The notes under the pieces are model-generated. The model worked only from the letters and a program-made list of their open reading frames with translations, made no database searches and was not told where the DNA came from. Shown here one piece after another: positions 24,504 through 31,964 of a DNA stretch of 37,534 nt. The DNA lies in NCBI GenBank assembly GCA_029061605.1, contig JAIDRT010000005.1, positions 1 through 37,534 on the forward strand, in the 5' to 3' direction. Within the stretch, counting starts at the first letter, position 1. Every line of letters begins with the position of its first letter. The translations under genes were made by a program, and so were the position numbers. The DNA comes from Clostridia bacterium. GTDB lineage: Bacteria; Bacillota; Clostridia; Christensenellales; UBA3700.

Positions 24504-25822
24504 AGATAGGACTGATATCTTTAGGGTGTGATAAAAACCGCATTGACAGCGAAAATATGCTTGCATATTTGCAGGACGACGGATATGAGTTGACTGGCGA
24601 GCCAAGCGAGGCGGACATAATAATTATCAACACCTGCGGATTTATTGACAGCGCTAAACAAGAGGCGATAGACACGATTCTTGAGATGGCGGAGTATAAA
24701 AAAGACAAGTGCAAATATCTCATAGTTACAGGTTGTCTTGCTCAAAGATATATGCAAGAACTTGAGAAAGAATTTCCCGAAGTGGATATGTTTTTGGGTA
24801 CGGCAAACTATCATAAGTTGCCAATACTTATCAAAAATATGGTTGGCGGTCAAGGCGAAAAATGTTACGTCAACGATAAGGACGACAGGAAGTTTTCTTC
24901 AAAGAGAGTTTTGACAACGCCTTATCATTACGCGTACTTGAAAATCGCCGAGGGATGCGACAACAAGTGTACATATTGCGCAATTCCCAATATACGCGGC
25001 AAGTATACGTCAAGAAAGATAGAAGACGTGGTTGAAGAGGCAAAGTCGCTCATTAAAGATTATGGCATAAAAGAATTGATAATCGTCGCGCAGGACGTGT
25101 CGAGATACGGCATAGATCTTTACGGCGAGATCAGGTTGATTGATTTGCTCAAAGAACTCTCAAGACTTGACGTGGAATGGATAAGACTTTTGTATCTATA
25201 TCCGGAGCAGGTAACTGAAGAACTCATTGAATATATGGCTGGCAATCCCAAGATTTGCAAGTACGTCGATATACCTTGCCAACACGTCAGCAACAAGATT
25301 CTCAAACTGATGAACAGAAAGGTCACAAAAGAGCAGATTGTTGATCTTGTGGATATGATAAGACGTCACGGTGATTTTACTATTCGTTCGACGTTTATAG
25401 TAGGCTTCCCAAGAGAAGAGCAAGAGGACTTTGAGGAACTCAAAGAATTTATATCGACGGCAAGACTGGATAGATGCGGATTCTTTGCTTATTCATTGGA
25501 AGACGGAACACCTGCAAGCAGACTTGACGGACAGATAGCCGAAGACGTCAAATTGCAAAGACAGGAAGAACTTTACGCCCTGCAAGAGAGTATTATGGCA
25601 GACAAACTCAAGGAGAGAATAGGCAGTGTTGTTGAAGTGATATATGAAGGTATTGACTATGACTTGCAGTTGTTTTACGGCAGAAGCAGTCACGACGCGC
25701 CAGAGATTGATACCAAAGTTTATTTCTATGCTGATATGCCTGTCGAGATAGGCAAAATTTATAAAGTAAAACTCCAAGAAGTTGACGGAATTGATTATTT
25801 TGGAAAAGTCGTGGAGATGTAG
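24500..25822 (+). CDS. rimO: Ribosomal protein S12 methylthiotransferase RimO
   Basis: Radical SAM methylthiotransferase that modifies the conserved Asp of ribosomal protein S12. The 440-aa protein has the UPF0004 domain with the three Cys of the auxiliary cluster (C10, C46, C79), the radical SAM cluster CxxxCxxC at C153-C157-C160 (EGCDNKCTYCAIP), and a C-terminal TRAM domain (about 375-440). The start MKIGLISLGCDKNRIDSE is typical of RimO rather than MiaB. It overlaps pgsA as ATGA and is followed 9 nt later by the CinA gene, so the three are one transcription unit. Confidence 0.95.
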   Translation: MKIGLISLGCDKNRIDSENMLAYLQDDGYELTGEPSEADIIIINTCGFIDSAKQEAIDTILEMAEYKKDKCKYLIVTGCLAQRYMQELEKEFPEVDMFLGTANYHKLPILIKNMVGGQGEKCYVNDKDDRKFSSKRVLTTPYHYAYLKIAEGCDNKCTYCAIPNIRGKYTSRKIEDVVEEAKSLIKDYGIKELIIVAQDVSRYGIDLYGEIRLIDLLKELSRLDVEWIRLLYLYPEQVTEELIEYMAGNPKICKYVDIPCQHVSNKILKLMNRKVTKEQIVDLVDMIRRHGDFTIRSTFIVGFPREEQEDFEELKEFISTARLDRCGFFAYSLEDGTPASRLDGQIAEDVKLQRQEELYALQESIMADKLKERIGSVVEVIYEGIDYDLQLFYGRSSHDAPEIDTKVYFYADMPVEIGKIYKVKLQEVDGIDYFGKVVEM

Positions 25823-25831
25823 GGAGGAAAT

Positions 25832-26539
25832 ATGATCGAGACTTGCAAAAATTACTGTGTGCTCAAAGCCTTTGACATTGACGCCGATATGCTTGCCAGA
25901 TGCAAAAAACTTGCAAGCGTGGACGGTGTGAGTTTGGAATTCAAACAACTCAACCTTGATTGCAAACTTACTCTTATCAACAAAAGCGCAAGCGATATTG
26001 ACTTCCAGAGAATTTTGGATTTGATACTCGACACGCTTGGTGAAAACGTCTATGCCAATTATGACACGACGTTGGAGCAGTGCGTCATAGAAAACGCAAG
26101 AAACAAAGGCGCAAAGATTGCCGTAGCAGAGTCATTGACAGGCGGAATGATTTGCTCAAGACTTGTCAACGTGTCAGGAAGCAGCAGTGTGTTATATGAG
26201 GGATTTGTGACTTATGACGTGTCTTCCAAGGTGCGCAGACTGCACGTCAAACTTGCGACTATTGAAGATAACGGCGTCGTAAGCGAAGAAGTTGCAAGAG
26301 AAATGGCGCAAGGACTTTTGCAAAACAATGAGATAGATTTGGCGATTGCCACCACAGGGTGCGCAGGTCCGTCCAGCGACGATTACGATACGCCTGTGGG
26401 ATTGTCGTATATCGCGATAGGCAATAGATACTCAATTGACGTATTCGACACGTTTTTTGACAAAGACAGGAACGAAATCAGAAAGTGTGTGACAAATACA
26501 GCGTTGTATTTGGCGCTTAAAAATATAAAAGAACTTTAA
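25832..26539 (+). CDS. CinA-family protein lacking the N-terminal domain (PncC-type amidohydrolase)
   Basis: 235-aa protein with the CinA C-terminal domain (about 80-235), which in PncC/YgaD deamidates nicotinamide mononucleotide in NAD recycling. Motifs: KIAVAESLTGGMICSRLVNVSGSS, VSEEVAREMAQG, and ATTGCAGPSSDDYDTPVGLSYIA. Full-length CinA has an N-terminal MoCF-like pyrophosphatase domain of about 170 aa. It is absent here: only the middle KH-like domain (about 8-75, starting KAFDID) remains. The start is secure, with GGGAGGAA just before the ATG, and rimO ends 9 nt upstream, so no coding space remains for the missing domain. The cinA-recA linkage is conserved. The usual AESCTGG is AESLTGG. 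Confidence 0.88.
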   Translation: MIETCKNYCVLKAFDIDADMLARCKKLASVDGVSLEFKQLNLDCKLTLINKSASDIDFQRILDLILDTLGENVYANYDTTLEQCVIENARNKGAKIAVAESLTGGMICSRLVNVSGSSSVLYEGFVTYDVSSKVRRLHVKLATIEDNGVVSEEVAREMAQGLLQNNEIDLAIATTGCAGPSSDDYDTPVGLSYIAIGNRYSIDVFDTFFDKDRNEIRKCVTNTALYLALKNIKEL

Positions 26540-26553
26540 TATGAGGTATTATT

Positions 26554-27564
26554 ATGGAAAAAGATAAGAAAGGTGTTGAGAAAGAAAAATCAGAACTTGT
26601 GGCAGACGCCATTGCAAAAATTGAGAAGCAATACGGCAAGGGATCTATCATAAGACTTGGAGATAAAGAAATAGAGCAAATTGACGTAATAAGCACAGGC
26701 TGTTTGACGCTTGATATGGCTTTGGGCGTAGGCGGTTTGCCAAAGGGTAGAATCATAGAGATATACGGACCGGAATCTTCGGGTAAAACAACCGTTGCGT
26801 TGCACGCTGTCGCATCTTGCCAAAAAGAAGGCGGCTTGGCGGCGTTTATAGACGCAGAACACGCTCTTGATCCAGTCTATGCTGAGAAACTTGGTGTCAA
26901 CGTTAAGGATCTTTACGTCAGCCAACCTGACAGCGGAGAGCAAGCCTTGGATATATTGGAGACAATGGTGAGAACCAACGCTATGGATATCATAGTAGTT
27001 GACTCCGTTGCGGCATTGACGCCAAAGGCAGAAATCGAAGGCGAGATGGGACAGTCAGTTATTGGTCTTCAAGCGCGACTGATGTCGCAAGCGGCAAGAA
27101 AGTTGACTGCAATAATCAACAAGACGAAGACTTGCGTAATCTTTATCAATCAATTGAGAGAAAAAGTCGGAGTAATGTTTGGTAATCCCGAAGTAACTCC
27201 TGGCGGTAAAGCGTTGAAATTCTATTCAAGTATAAGAATTGAAGTCAGAAAGGGCGATGCAATCAAAGACGGAAGCGAGTTTATAGGCAGCAGAGCAAAG
27301 GCAAAAGTCGTAAAGAATAAGGTTGCGCCTCCATTCAAAACAGCAGAGTTTGACATTATTTTTGGCAAAGGTATATCCGCAAATGGATGTCTTGTAGATA
27401 TGGGCGTGGCAATGGACGTGTTGAAAAAGAGCGGCTCTTGGATAAGTTACAACGACGAAAAGATTGGACAGGGCAGAGACAAGACCATACAGTATCTTGA
27501 CGACAATCCCGAAGTTGCTGAAGAGATCAGAACAAAGATTATGCAAAAAGCCCAAGAAGAATAA
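26554..27564 (+). CDS. recA: Recombinase RecA
   Basis: DNA strand-exchange ATPase and SOS coprotease. The 336-aa length is slightly short of the Bacillus protein. Walker A GPESSGKT (72-79), the [11 protein letters not shown] segment, [18 protein letters not shown], and the L2 region [22 protein letters not shown] are all present. It is the last gene of the ftsK-pgsA-rimO-cinA-recA run, 14 nt after cinA, with a modest GAGG ribosome binding site. I see no inverted-repeat SOS box (GAAC-N4-GTTC) immediately upstream, so any LexA control must act on a promoter inside or before the upstream genes. A terminator follows. Confidence 0.97.
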   Translation: MEKDKKGVEKEKSELVADAIAKIEKQYGKGSIIRLGDKEIEQIDVISTGCLTLDMALGVGGLPKGRIIEIYGPESSGKTTVALHAVASCQKEGGLAAFIDAEHALDPVYAEKLGVNVKDLYVSQPDSGEQALDILETMVRTNAMDIIVVDSVAALTPKAEIEGEMGQSVIGLQARLMSQAARKLTAIINKTKTCVIFINQLREKVGVMFGNPEVTPGGKALKFYSSIRIEVRKGDAIKDGSEFIGSRAKAKVVKNKVAPPFKTAEFDIIFGKGISANGCLVDMGVAMDVLKKSGSWISYNDEKIGQGRDKTIQYLDDNPEVAEEIRTKIMQKAQEE

Positions 27565-27581
27565 TTTTGCTCAGGTACATA

Positions 27582-27615
27582 AAGCGGGAGAGAATATTTC
27601 CCGCTTAAGTTTTTA
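27582..27615 (+). terminator. Terminator after recA
   Basis: AAGCGGGA (27582-27589) pairs perfectly with TCCCGCTT (27599-27606). AAG and five T follow. Confidence 0.85.
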
Positions 27616-27633
27616 TCAAATACAATATATAGT

Positions 27634-27643
27634 GTACGCGTAC
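27634..27643. repeat. Palindrome GTACGCGTAC
   Basis: Perfect 10-bp GC-rich palindrome, followed a few bases later by AGCGCT, in an otherwise AT-rich gap between recA and rny (27565-27801). The rest of that gap holds the recA terminator and rny promoter and nothing else I recognise. Confidence 0.35.
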
Positions 27644-27716
27644 GAGCGCTGATAACAATATATTTAGATTGCCGTTAAAATTTTTAATATTATAATAATT
27701 ATTGATATAATTACTA

Positions 27717-27746
27717 TTGACTTTATTACTTTAAATAGGCTATAAT
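27717..27746 (+). promoter_or_regulatory. Promoter of rny
   Basis: TTGACT (27717-27722), an 18-nt spacer, and TATAAT (27741-27746). An inverted repeat TTAAGTT (27746-27752) / AACTTAA (27773-27779) starts at the last base of the -10 box. Confidence 0.65.
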
Positions 27747-27801
27747 TAAGTTGCATAAATTTTTTATGTTGAAACTTAACAATTTAATATAGGAGGCAAA
27801 G

Positions 27802-29406
27802 ATGAAATTCAGTATGAATTGCTTTGATTTTCTCCTTGGGGTAGATGCGAATGTAGTATGGCCTATTTGCCTTGTGCTTGCCATCGTGATATGTCTTGGC
27901 GGCGGCATAGGTATAGGCTTATTTATATACAAGTCGTATGCAAAGAAAACTGTCGGTGGTGTTAAGGAAGAGTGCGAGAGAATGAAAAAAGACGCTCGCG
28001 ACGAATCCAAGACCTATCTCAAGGAAGCAAAAGAAGAGCAGAACAGACTCCGTAAGGAGTTTGAAAGTCAGTCAAAAGAACAGAAAGCAGAAATAGCCAG
28101 AAGCGAACAGAGAGTTGCTCAAAGAGAAGATCAACTCATCAAGAGAGAAATGGCTATTGACAAAAAATCCGATCTTATTGACGAAAAGAAGAAACAATTA
28201 GAGAGCAAAGAAAGAGAAATTGACGAGATTGGGCAAGAGTTGAGAAACGCTCGCGCCAATATGGTATCTGAACTTGAAAAGGTTGCAAAACTTACTCAAG
28301 AAGAGGCAAAGCAGATACTTATGGACGAACTTTTGGACGAAGCAAAGAAAGACGCTGTCGTCAAAGTAAAAGAAATCGAGCAAAAGGCTAAGGACGAAGC
28401 CGACAAAAAAGCAAAGAATATCATTGGACTTGCGATTCAGAGATGCTCAGCCGACCACGCGTCGGATATTGCCGTATCAGTCGTAGAGTTGCCCAATGAG
28501 GATATGAAGGGCAGACTTATTGGTAGAGTTGGTAGAAATATCAGGGCTATTGAAAACTCCACTGGCGTAGATTTGATTATCGACGATACCCCAGACGTAG
28601 TTACGGTATCGGGATTTGATCCTGTAAGAAGAGAGATTGCAAAGTTGACTATCGAGAGATTGGTTTCGGATGGAAGAATACATCCTGCAAAGATAGAAGA
28701 GACCGTCGAGAAAGTCAAGAGAGAAATAGAGCAGCAAATGAAAGAGGCAGGCGAAAATGCCGCTTTTGAGGCAAACGTATACGGTTTGCACCCAGAAATT
28801 ATCAAATTGCTTGGTAGATTAAAGTTCCGCACAAGTTACGGTCAAAACGTGCTTAAGCACTCTTTGGAAGTAAGTTATTTGGCAGGAATGATGGCGGCGG
28901 AATTGGGCGCAGACGTCAAAGTCGCAAAAAGAGCAGGCTTATTGCACGATATAGGTAAGGCGGTAGACCACGAAGTTGAGGGTACGCACGTTACGATAGG
29001 CGTAGATATTGCCAAGAAGTTCAAAGAACAACGCAACGTCATTCACGCAATCGAGGCGCATCACGGCGACGTAGAGCCGCAGACCTTGGAGGCAATTATA
29101 GTTCAAGCAGCCGATTCCATATCAGGAGCAAGACCTGGCGCAAGAAGAGAGTCGCTTGAGAACTATGTCAAGAGACTTGAAAAGTTGGAAGGAGTTGCAA
29201 ATTCCTTTGACGGCGTAGAGCAGTCGTATGCAATACAGGCAGGCAGAGAGATAAGAGTTATCGTTAAACCGGAAGTCGTCAACGACGAGGCTACGACCTT
29301 TATGGCAAAAGAAATTGCCAAGAAGATCGAAGCGGAACTCGAATATCCCGGTCAAATCAAAGTCAACGTCATCAGAGAAGTTAGACAAATCGAATACGCA
29401 AAATAA
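27802..29406 (+). CDS. rny: Ribonuclease Y
   Basis: Membrane-tethered endoribonuclease that initiates mRNA decay in Firmicutes. The 534-aa protein has one N-terminal membrane helix (about 18-45), a long charged coiled coil (about 55-205), a KH domain with [21 protein letters not shown], and an HD domain with LLHDIGKA near 379-386 and later EAHHGDVEP. All are intact and in the standard order. AGGAGG precedes the ATG. The position next to recA is as in Bacillus. It forms its own unit with promoter and terminator. Confidence 0.96.
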   Translation: MKFSMNCFDFLLGVDANVVWPICLVLAIVICLGGGIGIGLFIYKSYAKKTVGGVKEECERMKKDARDESKTYLKEAKEEQNRLRKEFESQSKEQKAEIARSEQRVAQREDQLIKREMAIDKKSDLIDEKKKQLESKEREIDEIGQELRNARANMVSELEKVAKLTQEEAKQILMDELLDEAKKDAVVKVKEIEQKAKDEADKKAKNIIGLAIQRCSADHASDIAVSVVELPNEDMKGRLIGRVGRNIRAIENSTGVDLIIDDTPDVVTVSGFDPVRREIAKLTIERLVSDGRIHPAKIEETVEKVKREIEQQMKEAGENAAFEANVYGLHPEIIKLLGRLKFRTSYGQNVLKHSLEVSYLAGMMAAELGADVKVAKRAGLLHDIGKAVDHEVEGTHVTIGVDIAKKFKEQRNVIHAIEAHHGDVEPQTLEAIIVQAADSISGARPGARRESLENYVKRLEKLEGVANSFDGVEQSYAIQAGREIRVIVKPEVVNDEATTFMAKEIAKKIEAELEYPGQIKVNVIREVRQIEYAK

Positions 29407-29412
29407 TTGTTT

Positions 29413-29443
29413 AAGGAGTACCTATCAAGGTGCTCCTTTTTCT
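29413..29443 (+). terminator. Terminator after rny
   Basis: AAGGAGTACC (29413-29422) pairs with GGTGCTCCTT (29429-29438), with one G-U pair. A run of T follows to 29441. Confidence 0.85.
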
Positions 29444-29453
29444 TTGCATTCGG

Positions 29454-29475
29454 TTAATTGCGTTGTCGCAATTAA
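29454..29475. repeat. Inverted repeat over the end of the minus-strand membrane gene
   Basis: TTAATTGCG (29454-29462) and CGCAATTAA (29467-29475) are perfect complements around TTGT. The right arm includes the stop codon of the minus-strand gene. Neither strand has a T run after it, so it is at best a poor terminator. It may block converging transcripts. Confidence 0.4.
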
Positions 29476-30080
29476 AATAATATTTTGCATAGAATCATTG
29501 GCAGTATCACGGTGCAAATAATTATGCAAATCGAAGTAATTACCGTCGTGATTGCCGAGAACTTAAATATACTTTTCAGCGTTGCAGGGCATCTGTCATT
29601 GCAGTACAGATAGTGCGAATTTATGTGGCAGATTATCAATACTATCGTAATGACGTACATAGTGTATATTATAAAATAAAATAACACTGCGTTGAGAATA
29701 TTGATTACTATGTTGTATTGCCAACTTCCTATAATGTTTACGGCAAGGCGGTATGCTATAAAAGTCACTACAAAGTACATAAGAGCAAAGGCGTACTTTT
29801 TGCGATATGTTATCATTGCGCAAAAAGCGAATAGAAAATTGAACAATACGTATTTGAGCGTAACTTTGAAATAACTGTATTCGCCCTGTAGCAACATTTG
29901 ATAATAATTGTTGTGAGACAGTTGGTCTTGATAATTAAAGACTATGAATATTGAAATCGCAAAAATTGCGATATATAGTCCAAAAAAGGTGATCAAGAAT
30001 AGTTTGTTGTCTCTAAAGAAGTTTTTGATAAAAGGCGCAGCGACGCCTTTATTAAGTTTAAATTTATTATTTTTTGCCAT
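29472..30080 (-). CDS. Multi-pass membrane protein of unknown function
   Basis: 202-aa protein with about five predicted membrane helices: near 28-48 (LFLITFFGLYIAIFAISIF), 72-90, 95-115, 125-150 and 175-200. The N terminus is basic and cytoplasmic-looking (MAKNNKFKLNKG). I do not recognise the family. Size and topology are loosely like SpoIIM/DUF95 proteins, but no motif supports this strongly. The ribosome binding site is weak (AAGG, 7 nt before the ATG). It has its own minus-strand promoter, whose -35 region carries two 0A-box-like heptamers, and lies directly downstream of the gene for a Spo0A DNA-binding domain. Confidence 0.65.
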   Translation of the reverse strand: MAKNNKFKLNKGVAAPFIKNFFRDNKLFLITFFGLYIAIFAISIFIVFNYQDQLSHNNYYQMLLQGEYSYFKVTLKYVLFNFLFAFCAMITYRKKYAFALMYFVVTFIAYRLAVNIIGSWQYNIVINILNAVLFYFIIYTMYVITIVLIICHINSHYLYCNDRCPATLKSIFKFSAITTVITSICIIICTVILPMILCKILF

Positions 30081-30102
30081 AATATTGCCTTTTTGAGAGT
30101 TA

Positions 30103-30131
30103 TATTAAATTTTATTTTGCATTTTGACAAT
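30103..30131 (-). promoter_or_regulatory. Minus-strand promoter of the membrane protein gene
   Basis: Read on the minus strand: TTGTCA (30131-30126), a 17-nt spacer, and TAATAT (30108-30103). The predicted start is near 30096, about 16 nt before the ATG. Confidence 0.6.
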
Positions 30132-30140
30132 ATATGACAA
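30124..30140 (-). promoter_or_regulatory. Tandem 0A-box-like heptamers
   Basis: On the minus strand, TGTCATA (30140-30134) and TGTCAAA (30130-30124) are in tandem with a 3-nt spacer. They match the Spo0A box TGTCGAA at 5 and 6 of 7 positions. The 10-bp period and overlap with the -35 box are as in known Spo0A targets such as abrB. Short AT-rich motifs can occur by chance. Confidence 0.4.
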
Positions 30141-30145
30141 ATATT

Positions 30146-30478
30146 TTAAACTGAAGAAATTCTATCGTAAATATGCATTATCAATTGCTTTGACGTTGGC
30201 TTGCCTTTGTCAATATCTATTGTATTGCCAAATTCTTTATACAAATCGTCTATGTCGCCGTCCAGCCAGGCTTTGGAAATGCAGTTTTGAATATTTTTAT
30301 CTATAGCGCTGACTGTTTTGCCGTATTTTTTTGCCAAAATCTCATAGCCGTTTAGTTTGAGCGGTAAAATATTGCTTCCAAGAGTTTGCATTTTGACAAG
30401 GTCAAAAATGTATTTGTATCCCGAGCACTTTGGACGAAGCCCTATTGACAGCATATAAGAATAAATTTTTTGTTCCAT
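30146..30478 (-). CDS. Stand-alone Spo0A C-terminal DNA-binding domain protein
   Basis: 110-aa protein that aligns along its whole length with the Spo0A effector domain. It shares GYKYIFDLV (Bacillus GYLYLREAI), the long helix-turn-helix block EILAKKYGKTVSAIDKNIQNCISKAW (43-71; written here in outline, Bacillus has AKKF...AIEVAW), G-D-I-D-D near 74-78, and KGKPTSKQLI (91-100; Bacillus KAKPTNSEFI). No receiver domain is present and there is no room for one: the ATG is followed at once by this domain. It would therefore not be controlled by phosphorylation in the usual way. Recognition-helix residues that are Arg in Bacillus Spo0A appear as Ala, Lys and Gln, so DNA specificity may differ. No clear Shine-Dalgarno sequence precedes the ATG. 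Confidence 0.85.
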   Translation of the reverse strand: MEQKIYSYMLSIGLRPKCSGYKYIFDLVKMQTLGSNILPLKLNGYEILAKKYGKTVSAIDKNIQNCISKAWLDGDIDDLYKEFGNTIDIDKGKPTSKQLIMHIYDRISSV

Positions 30479-30532
30479 ATCTCAATTTTATTACAAAACC
30501 AACACAAATAAATGTCTTATAATGTAATTTTG

Positions 30533-30561
30533 GCATAAAAATTGTTTCTTGCGACACACTA
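30533..30561 (+). promoter_or_regulatory. Possible forespore sigma (SigF/SigG-like) promoter of dacF
   Basis: GCATA (30533-30537) and CACACTA (30555-30561) are 17 nt apart. This resembles the SigG pattern GYATR and CATNMTA, with one mismatch in the -10. No good SigA pair is seen: TATAAT at 30518-30523 lacks a -35. In Bacillus dacF is a forespore gene. This is inference. Confidence 0.35.
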
Positions 30562-30588
30562 GGGGAAAACAATGATTAGGAGTTTGAT

Positions 30589-31761
30589 ATGAAAAAGAAA
30601 GTTTTATTAACATCTTTACTAATGGCTTTGGCATTGCTCATTGTTTTCCCAATGGGTATGAGCGCGCAAGCGTCGTGCTATGCTTTGACCGACGGAGACC
30701 TGCCGTTGCAGCCAAACGGATTTGGAGAATGTTTGACGGAGTATTATACTGGTGAAGTGCTTTATCAATACAACGCGGACGCAAAACACGAGATTGCAAG
30801 TATGGTAAAAATTATGACGGCGAATCTTATATTTGAGGCAATCGACGAGGGGAAGATAACTTATGACGAAATGATCACGATATCTCCTCAAGCGAGCGCA
30901 ATGGGCGGAAGCCAAATGTTTTTGGATGCAGGCGCAAGTTACAGTGTCAATGACTTGTTGAAGGGTATTATTGTCGTATCTGCAAACGACGCGTCTTACG
31001 CTATGGCGGAGCGTATTGCGGGAAGCGTAGACGGCTTTGTGGGTATGATGAACGATAAGGCAAGTCAACTTGGAATGAACAATACCAAGTTTGCCAATTG
31101 CACAGGACTTCCCAGCGAGAGCGAACAATATTCTACGGCAAGAGACGTCAATATTATGACGCGCAGTCTTATGAGCCACGACAAGTACTTTGAGTACGCC
31201 GGCGTATGGATGGAGGATTATCAACATCCGTCGGGAAGAATAACTCAATTCGTCAATACCAACAAACTTATCAAACAATATAGCGGTTGTAAAGGCGGTA
31301 AGACAGGTTATACGGACAATGCAGGACACTGTCTGTCTGCGTGCGCCGAGCGAAACGGTATGAAGGTAGTTGCGACTATAGTCGGAGGCACTGACAGTAA
31401 ATCTAGATTTAATCAAGTAAGATCTATGTTTGACTATTCTTTTGCCAACTACGTCAATAAGATTTTCTATAGAAAAGGCGACGTGCTAGGCTCTGTACAA
31501 GTAAAAAAATCACCAATAAAATCAATTGAAGTTGCTTGCGGAGAAGATATTACCAAATTCTCAAAGGTCGGAGCGTCTTCTGAAGATTTGCAGATAGTAT
31601 TGCCTCAAGAAATCAAAGCGCCAATCAAGAAGGGTGACGTAGTAGGTAAGGCTGTTTATCAAATGGACGGACAGGAGCGTAGCGTAGATATTATTGCTAT
31701 GCAGGATGCAAAAAAGAGTACGTTCCTTGACTTTATAAAAGACGTTACAGGCGAATGGTAA
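30589..31761 (+). CDS. dacF: D-alanyl-D-alanine carboxypeptidase (DacF-like)
   Basis: Penicillin-binding protein of the S11 family that trims the terminal D-Ala from peptidoglycan stem peptides; 390 aa, exported. An N-terminal signal peptide (about 1-27, ending MSAQA) is followed by the serine-peptidase triad: SMVK (S71, K74), SAN (131-133) and KTG (238-240), then the C-terminal PBP5-type domain (about 290-370). The C-terminal tail FLDFIKDVTGEW could be the usual amphipathic membrane anchor. AGGAG precedes the ATG. DacF versus DacA/DacB cannot be settled by sequence alone. It lies next to the Spo0A-domain gene, transcribed divergently from it. Confidence 0.9.
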   Translation: MKKKVLLTSLLMALALLIVFPMGMSAQASCYALTDGDLPLQPNGFGECLTEYYTGEVLYQYNADAKHEIASMVKIMTANLIFEAIDEGKITYDEMITISPQASAMGGSQMFLDAGASYSVNDLLKGIIVVSANDASYAMAERIAGSVDGFVGMMNDKASQLGMNNTKFANCTGLPSESEQYSTARDVNIMTRSLMSHDKYFEYAGVWMEDYQHPSGRITQFVNTNKLIKQYSGCKGGKTGYTDNAGHCLSACAERNGMKVVATIVGGTDSKSRFNQVRSMFDYSFANYVNKIFYRKGDVLGSVQVKKSPIKSIEVACGEDITKFSKVGASSEDLQIVLPQEIKAPIKKGDVVGKAVYQMDGQERSVDIIAMQDAKKSTFLDFIKDVTGEW

Positions 31762-31789
31762 AATAACGTTGTAAGACTTAAAATATAAA

Positions 31790-31823
31790 AAGGCGGAATT
31801 ATATCAATATTCCGTCTTTTTTT
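31790..31823 (+). terminator. Terminator after dacF
   Basis: AAGGCGGAAT (31790-31799) pairs with ATTCCGTCTT (31809-31818), with one G-U pair. A run of seven T follows (31817-31823). Confidence 0.85.
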
Positions 31824-31875
31824 AGCGATATATTTTCCGTAAATATAAAATCAATGTCAAAAATCAGGTATATTA

Positions 31876-31904
31876 TTGACTTGATAGGGAATTTAATCTA
31901 TAAT
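31876..31904 (+). promoter_or_regulatory. Promoter of the M50 protease-scpA-scpB operon
   Basis: TTGACT (31876-31881), a 17-nt spacer, and TATAAT (31899-31904). The predicted start is near 31911. It lies downstream of an in-frame ATG at 31854, so that ATG cannot be the start for this transcript. Confidence 0.75.
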
Positions 31905-31964
31905 ATATACGTAGAATTATGTTCAATGGCAAAACGTGTTGTGTTGTCGTTGGTCGGAGAAGCG

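Noticed and set aside
30619..31416. 265-codon open frame on the minus strand opposite dacF
   Set aside because: It is antisense to a gene with a complete active-site triad and has no ribosome binding site, and its translation shows no recognisable domain.
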